DNA of 64,000 bases from NCBI RefSeq assembly GCF_024105735.1, contig NZ_JAAAML010000001.1:1931809-1995808 (forward strand), in the 5' to 3' direction. The position numbers and the translations under genes are program-made. How positions within the stretch are numbered: the first letter of the stretch is position 1; every line of letters starts with the position of its first letter. Shown one piece after another: positions 8,929 to 16,048 of this stretch. The DNA comes from Parahoeflea alexandrii (GTDB taxonomy: Bacteria; Pseudomonadota; Alphaproteobacteria; Rhizobiales; Rhizobiaceae). The notes under the pieces are model-generated. The model did not search any database, was not told where the DNA came from, and saw only the letters and a program-made list of their open reading frames with translations.

Positions 8929-10413
8929 ATGTCCTACGCCAAGCTCGACGCCCATTGCCGTGCCCTGGGTGCACTGGAGCACGCGCTTTCCATTCTCGGC
9001 ACCGATGAAGCAACCAACATGGCGCCCGGCGGCGGCGAAGAGCGCGCCGAAGCAATGGCAACGCTGTCGGGGATGTATCACCGGCAGGCGACCGACGGCC
9101 ACGTGCGCGACTGGATAGAGACTGCAAAGACGGAAGTGCTGGAGCCGCAACAGAAAATAGCGCTTGGCGAACTGGAACGCAGCTACATCAACATGACCTG
9201 CCTGCCCTCAGACTTTGTCGAGCGCAAGATGCGCACCAGCATGCGGTCGGAGCAATTGTGGCGGTCGGCGCGCCCCAACGGAGACTGGCAGGCCTTCGCG
9301 CCTGCGCTTGAAGGTGTGGTGTCGATGATGCGCGAGGAAGCGGCGATGCGCGCCGAGGTGCTCGGGCTCGCCCCCTATGACGCGCTGATGGAGCAGTTCG
9401 ATCCGGGCAACCGCACGGCGCAGATCACGCCGGTCTTCACTGAGCTGAAAGCGTTTCTCGTCGACTTCCTGCCAGCAGCCCTGGCAGCCCAGGAAGAACG
9501 GCTGGCAAAGCGGCCGTTGAAGGCGCTTTCAGGGGATTATCCGGTCGAGCGTCAGAAAGCGCTAGGCATCGAGATGATGAAGGCGGTCGGATTCGACATG
9601 AACCACGGCAGCCTGTCGATCTCCGACCACCCGTTCTGTGGCGGCGTGCCGAGCGATGTGCGGATGACAACCCGCTACCGCACCGATGAATTCCTGTCAG
9701 CCCTGATGGGCATCCTGCACGAGACCGGACACGGGCTCTACGAGCAGAACCTGCCAAAGGACTGGGCGCACTGGCCGTCGGGCAAGGCGCGCGGCATGTC
9801 GATCCATGAAAGCCAGAGCCTGTTCGTCGAAAAGCAGATTGGCCGCAATCCCGCCTTCTGGAACTTCGCCCTGCCCCTGGTCGACACCCATCTTCAGGAG
9901 AACTGGACGATGGAGGACCTTCTGCCGCATGTGCATCTGATCAAGCGCGGCAAGATCCGGGTCGATGCCGACGAAGTCACCTACCCGCTGCATGTGATCC
10001 TGCGCTACGAAATCGAACAGGAGTTGCTCGCCGGCACCCTGGAGGTCAAGGAACTTCCCGAAGCCTGGGACGCCAAAATGCAGGCGTCGCTCGGCATTTC
10101 CACCCTCGATGATCCGAAGAACGGGCCAATGCAGGATGTGCACTGGCCGTCGGGTTCGTTCGGCTACTTCCCGTCCTACACGCTGGGTGCGCTGATGGCG
10201 GCACAGCAATGGGCGGCAATCGCCAGGATCAATCCCGAGGTCGAACGCCAGATTGCCGAAGGTGACTTCAGCCAGGTGAATGAATGGCGGCGCGACAATA
10301 TCTGGTCAAAGGCCTCGACGGCCTCAACGCCCGATATCCTGCGCCAGGCCACCGGTGAAGACCTCAACCCGGCTTACTTCATCGCTCATCTGCAAGCCCG
10401 CTACGGGCAATAG
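8929..10413 (+). CDS. M32 (Taq-type) metallocarboxypeptidase
   Basis: 494-aa zinc carboxypeptidase of family M32, which removes C-terminal residues from peptides in the cytoplasm. The HExxH motif is H264-E265-T-G-H268 in ILHETGHGLYEQ. It is followed by the family's HESQS block, whose Glu is the third ligand, and the DEVTYPLH block. Length matches the family (about 490-510). The ATG at 8929 is preceded by a CCGGAGTCCC leader with GGAG about 8 bases away. It is a single-gene unit, with convergent EamA downstream. Confidence 0.95.
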   Translation: MSYAKLDAHCRALGALEHALSILGTDEATNMAPGGGEERAEAMATLSGMYHRQATDGHVRDWIETAKTEVLEPQQKIALGELERSYINMTCLPSDFVERKMRTSMRSEQLWRSARPNGDWQAFAPALEGVVSMMREEAAMRAEVLGLAPYDALMEQFDPGNRTAQITPVFTELKAFLVDFLPAALAAQEERLAKRPLKALSGDYPVERQKALGIEMMKAVGFDMNHGSLSISDHPFCGGVPSDVRMTTRYRTDEFLSALMGILHETGHGLYEQNLPKDWAHWPSGKARGMSIHESQSLFVEKQIGRNPAFWNFALPLVDTHLQENWTMEDLLPHVHLIKRGKIRVDADEVTYPLHVILRYEIEQELLAGTLEVKELPEAWDAKMQASLGISTLDDPKNGPMQDVHWPSGSFGYFPSYTLGALMAAQQWAAIARINPEVERQIAEGDFSQVNEWRRDNIWSKASTASTPDILRQATGEDLNPAYFIAHLQARYGQ

Positions 10414-10625
10414 CCCACGGAGCGCGCTGCCCCAAGAGCCGATCATCTTAGCTGGAAGCGATTTGATGGAGGATCTTACGTATCAGCGAGGAAAGATCAC
10501 AAGCGCGATGCAGTGCATCACGCGACGATTTTGACGACGCTGACGCGGAAAAGATGTCCAAGCCTGACGAAGACGAGGAGTTCGACCAGAACCAACCCAT
10601 CAAAATCGTCCGGAGCTGACCGGCT

Positions 10626-11534
10626 CTAAAGCAGGCTGCCCGCAGCCGAGGCGGCGCGCAATTCAGCCGCCTCCTGCCGCTTGCGCTTGCGTTCACGCAG
10701 GATCGTGTAAATACCGGTCGCGATGATGATGCCAGCACCCACAAGCGTGTAGCCATCGGGGAATTCGGCAAAGACAAGCATGCCGATGAAGGTGGAGAAG
10801 ACCAGCCGCGAATAGCGGAACGGCGTGACCACCCCGATCTCGCCGATACGCGTCGCTTCGGTCAACGCCCAGTAGGCGCCGACGCCGACGACGACCGCGC
10901 CGGTGAGATAGCCTGCCTCGCGCGGGCTCGGAACTTCGGCGCCGCCGGTAAATGCCAGAAGCGCGGCGCCCGAGACGCCCACTGCGAAAAAGCCCCAGGC
11001 CGACAACTGTAGCGAGGAGATGGATTTCGGCACCTTCCGGCTTGCCAGGTCCCGCACCGCCAGCCCGATGACGGCCAGCACGCCCCACAGGGCTGCGGGC
11101 TCGAACCCTTCGAAGCCAGGACGGATCACCAGAAGGACTCCGCAGAAACCGATCAGGATCGCCGTCCACCGCCGCCAGCCGACCGCTTCGCCCAGCACAA
11201 GTGCCGCGCCCATGGTCACCAGGAGCGGCGTCGCCTGCAGGATCGTGGTCAACATCGCCAGCGGGATCAGCGTCAGGGCGGTGACGAAGCAGAGACCGCC
11301 GACGATCTCGCTCAGGTTTCTGAGCAGCACCGCAGGATGAAAGAAGCCTCGGGACATCACGCTCGTCCCATTCAGCCGTGCATAGACGGCGAAGATCAGG
11401 GCGCCGACAAAGCCCAGGACAGCAAGGATCTGCCCCACCGGCAGCCCCGACGCGGCAAGCTTGATGAACATGTCCTCGGCGGCGAAACCTGCCATTCCGA
11501 GCACCATCAGAATGATGCCGCGCATATTGTCCAT
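10626..11534 (-). CDS. EamA-family (DMT) transporter
   Basis: 302-aa inner-membrane protein with about ten hydrophobic segments arranged as two EamA repeats, typical of drug/metabolite exporters. The start is the ATG at 11534 (MDNMRGIILMV), with GGGAGG 7 bases upstream. Longer in-frame versions back to 11696 are not supported. The C-terminus is basic (RERKRKRQ), facing the cytoplasm. It lies 124 bp downstream of the MarR gene on the same strand, so it is the likely regulated target. The exported compound cannot be told from sequence. Confidence 0.88.
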   Translation of the reverse strand: MDNMRGIILMVLGMAGFAAEDMFIKLAASGLPVGQILAVLGFVGALIFAVYARLNGTSVMSRGFFHPAVLLRNLSEIVGGLCFVTALTLIPLAMLTTILQATPLLVTMGAALVLGEAVGWRRWTAILIGFCGVLLVIRPGFEGFEPAALWGVLAVIGLAVRDLASRKVPKSISSLQLSAWGFFAVGVSGAALLAFTGGAEVPSPREAGYLTGAVVVGVGAYWALTEATRIGEIGVVTPFRYSRLVFSTFIGMLVFAEFPDGYTLVGAGIIIATGIYTILRERKRKRQEAAELRAASAAGSLL

Positions 11535-11658
11535 GAAAATGCCTCCCGGCTGACCTCGGTATCGTTGTGGCGCGATGACTCTCAAGCGCCAACGTGCGCC
11601 TGGCGTGCCTATCCGGTTTGAGGGATCGGTGAAACCCTCGTTGAGGCCTGAACAGGCA

Positions 11659-12108
11659 TTATGTCTGCGGATTTGCTCCAGGCGCGCGCATCGCATTCAC
11701 GATGCGCCCCAGCATGCTCAGGAACAGCTCCCGCTCGGCAGCAGGCAGCCCCTCGAGCACTGACTGGTTGACCTCGGCGGCAGCGTCGACGGCTTCGGCC
11801 CGAAGCGTCCGCGCCGCATCGCTCAGCGCCACGATCTGCGCGCGCCGGTCGTCGGGATGCGGCATCCGCTCAATGAGCCGGTCGCGCTCCATGCGCGCAA
11901 GCGTGTTGGCCATGGTCGCCTGCTCCACGCCAAGCCGTGCGGTCAGTTGACGCTGGGTCTGGCCGTCCTCGGCCCACAACTCGCTCAGCACCAGGAATTG
12001 CGCCGCCGACAGCCCTAGCGGCACCAGGCGGCGCTGCAGTTCGGCGCCGTAGAGCCTGGCCAGTTCAGCGGCGAGAACGCCGGCCGCACGTGTTCTGTCG
12101 AAGTTCAT
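11659..12108 (-). CDS. MarR-family transcriptional regulator
   Basis: 149-aa winged-helix regulator. It has the MarR core: a QRQLTARLGVEQATMANTL recognition region and the DDRRAQ wing. I prefer the ATG at 12108 (MNFDRTR), which has AGAAGA 6 to 7 bases upstream. Two in-frame ATGs at 12126 and 12123 lack a ribosome site and fall at the operator. Immediately upstream are two 14-bp perfect palindromes sharing ATAGCATGCTAT, the obvious autoregulatory site. Its probable target is the EamA exporter directly downstream. Confidence 0.9.
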   Translation of the reverse strand: MNFDRTRAAGVLAAELARLYGAELQRRLVPLGLSAAQFLVLSELWAEDGQTQRQLTARLGVEQATMANTLARMERDRLIERMPHPDDRRAQIVALSDAARTLRAEAVDAAAEVNQSVLEGLPAAERELFLSMLGRIVNAMRAPGANPQT

Positions 12109-12125
12109 GATGTCTTCTAGCATCA

Positions 12126-12161
12126 AATAGCATGCTATTCAATATACCATAGCATGCTATG
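12126..12161. promoter_or_regulatory. Twin palindromic operator of the MarR gene
   Basis: AATAGCATGCTATT (12126-12139) and CATAGCATGCTATG (12148-12161) are each perfect 14-bp palindromes with the same ATAGCATGCTAT core. Their centres are 22 bp apart, two helical turns, so two dimers would bind the same face. A TATATT hexamer on the minus strand (12146-12141) lies between them, so binding would occlude RNA polymerase. MarR proteins typically bind 16-20 bp palindromes in their own promoters. Confidence 0.85.
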
Positions 12162-12254
12162 CAATAGCGGGTCATCCGACAGCCATTTGTCCGTTATGTT
12201 GTTGAAATAAAACGCAGATGAGTCAAACGGCCTTGTCTGCGGTTTGCCGGCTGA

Positions 12255-12555
12255 ACCGGACGCGGATCCTACCTGAGCTTCGCGCACTGTTCCGAAGTCA
12301 CAGTGACGTGTGAAAGGTGAGGCCTCGACATGGCGCGTGACCGCAGACAACGACAAGATCCACGCCTTCTGGCCCAATTGCGCAACGCCGGTCCATCTCA
12401 TCTTCGTCGCCATGCCGGAGCTGTTTACGGTTACGGCCGCCAGCCTGGACGATCCCGGCCTGTTTGTTCCGCAAGCACTGACTTACGCTATCCGCGCCCA
12501 ATCCTGGGACAGGATCGACCCCGCCCTGCCCGCCTTTGAGCGCATGCCGGGATAA
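12255..12555 (+). pseudogene. Decayed GFA/CENP-V-type zinc protein gene
   Basis: The frame from the GTG at 12310 to 12555 encodes a segment (TWRVTAD, MPELFTVTAASLDDP, WDRIDPALPAFERMPG) that reads like the C-terminal half of a GFA-family protein. The expected FCPxCG zinc knuckle is changed to FWPNCA. Just upstream, in a different frame, 12255-12318 reads TGRGSYLSFAHC...VTVTC, matching the preceding part of the same family. It is interrupted by a TGA at 12252-12254 and linked by a frameshift near 12310. No N-terminal CLCG block is found. An apparently intact family member is at 27250-27660. Confidence 0.7.
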
Positions 12556-12656
12556 AACCTGGGGCCATGGTCCTGACCGGTGTTTCCATCGTCGGCCGGG
12601 GCCTGTAGGCAGGATGGGCGCGCAATCGCCGCGCCGTCCGACAGAGGTCCGCCCGC

Positions 12657-13094
12657 ATGACCGATCTTGCCGCCTATGGCAGCCTGTTTCTTGCCGCCTT
12701 CCTCGCCGCCACGCTTGTTCCGGCGCAGTCGGAAAGCGTTCTCACCGGGCTGATCCTGGCCGGCGGCCAGCCGGTCGCGGCCCTTGTCGCGGTGGCGAGT
12801 CTGGGCAACATATTGGGCTCCGTCCTCAACTGGCTGATCGGCCGCGGCATCGAGCGGTTCCGGACGAGGCAATGGTTCCCCGCAAGCCAGGCGCAGCTGG
12901 AACGCGCCCAGGCGCGGTATCAGCGCTTCGGCTACTGGTCTCTGCTTCTGGCCTGGGTGCCGATCATCGGCGATCCACTGACGTTGGTGGCAGGCATCAT
13001 GCGCGAACCGCTGTGGCGGTTTGTGATCCTGGTCTCGATCGGCAAGGTCGGACGCTATGCCGTGCTGGCGGCCGGGGTGGGCGTGTTCAGATAA
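12657..13094 (+). CDS. YqaA-family (SNARE-associated/DedA-like) membrane protein
   Basis: 145-aa small membrane protein of the YqaA group related to DedA. It has an N-terminal re-entrant/transmembrane stretch (LFLAAFLAATLVPAQSE), a conserved GNILGSVLNWLIGR segment, and a final VSIGKVGRY segment. DedA relatives act in membrane lipid or proton-motive-force homeostasis. The function of this one is unknown. It precedes lrgA on the same strand by 73 bp, and the pair could be co-transcribed. Confidence 0.85.
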   Translation: MTDLAAYGSLFLAAFLAATLVPAQSESVLTGLILAGGQPVAALVAVASLGNILGSVLNWLIGRGIERFRTRQWFPASQAQLERAQARYQRFGYWSLLLAWVPIIGDPLTLVAGIMREPLWRFVILVSIGKVGRYAVLAAGVGVFR

Positions 13095-13167
13095 AACGGT
13101 TGGGGCGCCGCCAGGGAATCTGGCAGTATCGCAAGACAAGCCCCCCTCGCCTCACAGGTGTCCGCCC

Positions 13168-13536
13168 ATGCTGTCAGCCCTCACCCTCATCCTGACCTGC
13201 CAGCTGATCGGCGAGCTCGTCACCCGGTTTTTCGGCCTGCCGCTTCCCGGGCCGGTGGCGGGCATGGCGCTGTTGTTTGCGTTGCTGGTCATTCGCGGCT
13301 CGGTGCCCGAGACGGTTGGCGCTCTGGGCGATGCGCTCTTGAAAAACCTCTCGCTTCTGTTTGTGCCCGCAGGTGTCGGGGTGATGGCGCATCTGGGACT
13401 GCTCGGCCAGGATCTGCTGCCGATCGCCGTGGCGCTGATCGGCTCCACCGTGGCCACCATCGCCGTGACCGCGCTGTTGATGAGCTGGCTTGCACGCAAC
13501 TCCCTGAGCCCGGAGGCGACGAAAGCCGATGACTGA
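13168..13536 (+). CDS. lrgA: CidA/LrgA-family membrane protein
   Basis: 122-aa protein with four predicted transmembrane segments. It shows the family's PLPGPVAGM motif near residue 25 and an FVPAGVGVM segment. CidA/LrgA proteins form holin-like pores, and more recent work links them to three-carbon acid uptake. The ATG at 13168 is chosen because it begins the conserved first helix. The gene ends 8 bases inside lrgB, so the two are translationally coupled, the usual lrgAB arrangement. Confidence 0.9.
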   Translation: MLSALTLILTCQLIGELVTRFFGLPLPGPVAGMALLFALLVIRGSVPETVGALGDALLKNLSLLFVPAGVGVMAHLGLLGQDLLPIAVALIGSTVATIAVTALLMSWLARNSLSPEATKADD

Positions 13537-14245
13537 TTTCACTGAAGTCTGGGTCTATCTCAGCGCCAGCCCGCTTCTGTTCCTGACGCTGACACTGGCC
13601 GCCTTCCAGGCTGCCAGCTGGCTCTACCAGCGCTCCGGTCACAAGCCGTTTCTCAACCCTGTGATGACGGCGGTGATCCTGCTGGTTGCTATCCTGACGC
13701 TGACTGAGACGCCCTACCCGGCCTATTTCGAGGGCGCGCAGTTCGTGCACTTTTTGCTCGGGCCCGCCACCGTGGCGCTGGCGATCCCGCTCTACCGGCA
13801 GTTCGACCGGGTCAAGCGTTCGGCGCTGGCGCTGGTCACGAGCATTCTTTGCGGCTCGCTAACCGCCATTGGCACCGCCGTCGGGCTTGGCTGGTCGCTT
13901 GGCGCCAGCCGCGAGACGCTGCTGGCTCTCGCGCCGAAATCAGTAACCGCGCCCGTGGCCATGGGCATCACCGAGCAACTGGGCGGCCTGCCGTCGCTGA
14001 CTGCGGTGCTGGTGATCCTGACCGGCATCCTCGGCGCTGTGATCGGACCGCTGGTGCTCAATCTTCTCCGGATCCGGGACTGGCGCGCCCGTGGCCTGGC
14101 ATTGGGCACTGCCAGCCACGGCATCGGCACGGCCCGCGCCCTGCAGGTCAATGAACTCGCAGGCGCCTTCTCCGGGCTCGCCATGGGGCTCAATGCCTTG
14201 GCGACGGCGATCCTGCTGCCGGTGTTGTGGCGGGTGTTTTTCTGA
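13529..14245 (+). CDS. lrgB: LrgB-family membrane protein
   Basis: 238-aa membrane protein of the LrgB/CidB family and partner of the overlapping lrgA. Visible family blocks are YQRSGHKPFLNPV near the N-terminus, FLLGPATVALAIPLYRQ in the middle, and GTASHGIGTARA near the C-terminus. With LrgA it is thought to form a membrane complex affecting autolysis, or pyruvate or glycolate transport. It is followed 10 bases later by the TPMT-like methyltransferase on the same strand. Confidence 0.92.
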   Translation: MTDFTEVWVYLSASPLLFLTLTLAAFQAASWLYQRSGHKPFLNPVMTAVILLVAILTLTETPYPAYFEGAQFVHFLLGPATVALAIPLYRQFDRVKRSALALVTSILCGSLTAIGTAVGLGWSLGASRETLLALAPKSVTAPVAMGITEQLGGLPSLTAVLVILTGILGAVIGPLVLNLLRIRDWRARGLALGTASHGIGTARALQVNELAGAFSGLAMGLNALATAILLPVLWRVFF

Positions 14246-14255
14246 AAGGACAGGC

Positions 14256-14891
14256 ATGGACCACAGCTTCTGGCACGACCGCTGGGAAAGCGGCCGCATC
14301 GGCTTTCACGAAGGGGAGCCGAACAGGCTTCTGGTGGCGCATTTCCCCGCCCTCGCGGTTCCCGATGGCGGGCGCGTGTTCGTGCCGCTATGCGGCAAGA
14401 CCCGCGACATCGGCTGGATTCTGTCGCGCGGCCACCAGGTGGTTGGCGCGGAACTTAGCGAGTTGGCAATCCGGCAATTGTTTGAAGAGCTAGGCGTGGA
14501 GCCCACGATCTCGGACATGGGCGCGCTCAAGCGTTACAGCGCAATAGACATCGAGATTTTCGTAGGCGACATCTTTGCCCTGACCCCTGAGATGCTCGGA
14601 CCTGTTGACGCCGTTTTCGACCGCGCGGCGCTGGTGGCCCTGCCCGAGGAGATGCGGGCAAGCTATGCCACACATCTCGTTGACCTGACCGGCGCCGCGC
14701 CACAACTTCTCGTCTGTTTTGAATATGACCAGCGCCTGCAAAGCGGTCCGCCTTTTTCGATCACACAGGACGAGGTACGCCGACGCTACTCTGGCGTCTA
14801 CGGAATCAGCGAAATGGTGCGCCAAAAACTGAGGGACGGTATGAAGGGAATTCCCGCTTGGGAAAGCGTCTGGCTGCTTACCCCGCATTAA
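14256..14891 (+). CDS. tpm: Thiopurine S-methyltransferase-family protein
   Basis: 211-aa SAM-dependent methyltransferase of the bacterial TPMT family, which methylates thiopurines and oxyanions of selenium or tellurium. It begins with the family block FWHDRWESGRIGFHE. FVPLCGKTRDIGWL-type motif I follows (FVPLCGKTRDIGW), then VFDRAALVALP. The ATG at 14256 has AAAGGA 7 bases upstream, and the gene follows lrgB by 10 bases. Length is typical (about 215 aa). Any link between methylation and LrgAB is only positional. Confidence 0.9.
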   Translation: MDHSFWHDRWESGRIGFHEGEPNRLLVAHFPALAVPDGGRVFVPLCGKTRDIGWILSRGHQVVGAELSELAIRQLFEELGVEPTISDMGALKRYSAIDIEIFVGDIFALTPEMLGPVDAVFDRAALVALPEEMRASYATHLVDLTGAAPQLLVCFEYDQRLQSGPPFSITQDEVRRRYSGVYGISEMVRQKLRDGMKGIPAWESVWLLTPH

Positions 14892-14894
14892 CCT

Positions 14895-14914
14895 TTTCGC
14901 CCCTTTGGGCGAAA
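14895..14914. terminator. Hairpin between convergent tpm and fdsD
   Basis: TTTCGCCC-CTTT-GGGCGAAA is a perfect 8-bp stem 4 bases after the tpm stop, ahead of the convergent fdsD end. Neither strand has a long T tract, so it may be a weak bidirectional terminator. Confidence 0.45.
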
Positions 14915-14949
14915 TCAGGTGCCCCGGCATACCGACTGCTGGCAGTTGC

Positions 14950-15183
14950 CTATTGTGAGCCCTTCGCCAACTCCGGCCGCCGGATCTTCTCCAGCGCCGC
15001 CACCACCATCGGCTTGAAGCCCTCGGCGCTCTGATCGGCGATCTCGAACAGCTGCGTGCGCATGCGCGGGTCCCAGAACTTGTTGATGTGGTCGGCGACG
15101 CCTTCGATCTGCTCGGCCTCGGGCTGCGAGGCGAAGAAGGTGGCGATCTGGTTGGCCTGGTAGCGCAGTTTGTCAGGCGACAT
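14950..15183 (-). CDS. fdsD: Formate dehydrogenase delta subunit
   Basis: 77-aa small subunit of the soluble NAD-dependent molybdenum formate dehydrogenase, with the family's YQANQIATFF and INKFWDPRMR blocks. It has no cofactor motif. The delta subunit is thought to assist assembly or stability. The ATG at 15183 is preceded by AAGGAG 9 bases upstream. A TTG at 15192 is less likely. It overlaps the end of fdhD by 11 bases, so it is the last cistron of the fds operon. Confidence 0.9.
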   Translation of the reverse strand: MSPDKLRYQANQIATFFASQPEAEQIEGVADHINKFWDPRMRTQLFEIADQSAEGFKPMVVAALEKIRRPELAKGSQ

Positions 15184-16018
15184 CGCTTTCAACTCCTTGG
15201 TCTATCCGGCTTGTTGTTATGCGATCTGGCCGGGTGAAAATCTCGAAATCCGCGCCGCGGGCGATGCCGACCAGCGTCAGGCCCGAGGCTTCGGCGGTCC
15301 GCACAGCAAGCGCGGTGGGTGCGGAGACCGCGATCAGCAGGCCCGTACCGGCGATCACCGCTTTCTGCACCATATCGACCGAGACACGGCTAGTGATCAC
15401 GATCGCGCCGTCAGACGCGCTTGCGCCGGAGCGCGCAACGGCGCCGATCAGCTTGTCGAGCGCATTGTGGCGGCCGACATCCTCGCGCACGCACACCATG
15501 CCCTTGCCTTGCTGATAGAACCCCGCCGCATGCACCGCGCCGGTTTCGGCGCGAAGCTTCTGGTGCATCGACAGCGACCGGACGGCCTCGCGGATGTCGT
15601 CGCCGCTAAAAGCCAGTTCCACGGCCTTGCGATCCGGCAGGGATCTCAGCGCTTCCTCTATCGATTCAATGCCGCACAGGCCGCAGCCGACCGGTCCGGC
15701 CATCTTGCGGCGGCGGGCGGAAAAGGCAGTCTGCAGCCCTTCGGCCAGCTGCATCTGAATGTCGAAGCCCTGGTCCGCCTCGACGATATCCATAGATACG
15801 ATATCCCCGGGCGCGCGGATGATGGCTTCCGACAACGCAAAACCGATGCCGAAATCTTCCAGATCATCCGGCGTCGCCATCATCACCGCCTGTGTGGTGC
15901 CGCCAAAGGACAGCGCGACGGGCACCTCCTCGGGCAAGGTCCGGGATCCTGGCGTGGCAACCCCTGCCCTGACCGCAATGCGGGGCGCGACCGCCGTGCT
16001 GGAGATGGCTTTCGCCAT
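15173..16018 (-). CDS. fdhD: FdhD-type sulfurtransferase for formate dehydrogenase maturation
   Basis: 281-aa FdhD-family protein, called FdsC in some operons. It passes sulfur from a cysteine desulfurase to the molybdenum cofactor of formate dehydrogenase. The key CxxC is in VGCGLCGIES, and the DVGRHNALDK block is present. It lies 30 bp downstream of fdsA and overlaps fdsD, matching the rhizobial order fdsGBA-fdhD-fdsD. It is needed for the sulfido ligand in the catalytic subunit. Confidence 0.95.
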   Translation of the reverse strand: MAKAISSTAVAPRIAVRAGVATPGSRTLPEEVPVALSFGGTTQAVMMATPDDLEDFGIGFALSEAIIRAPGDIVSMDIVEADQGFDIQMQLAEGLQTAFSARRRKMAGPVGCGLCGIESIEEALRSLPDRKAVELAFSGDDIREAVRSLSMHQKLRAETGAVHAAGFYQQGKGMVCVREDVGRHNALDKLIGAVARSGASASDGAIVITSRVSVDMVQKAVIAGTGLLIAVSAPTALAVRTAEASGLTLVGIARGADFEIFTRPDRITTSRIDQGVESDVA

Positions 16019-16048
16019 GTCGGTTCCTCCCGGATGCCTGACCCCGCC

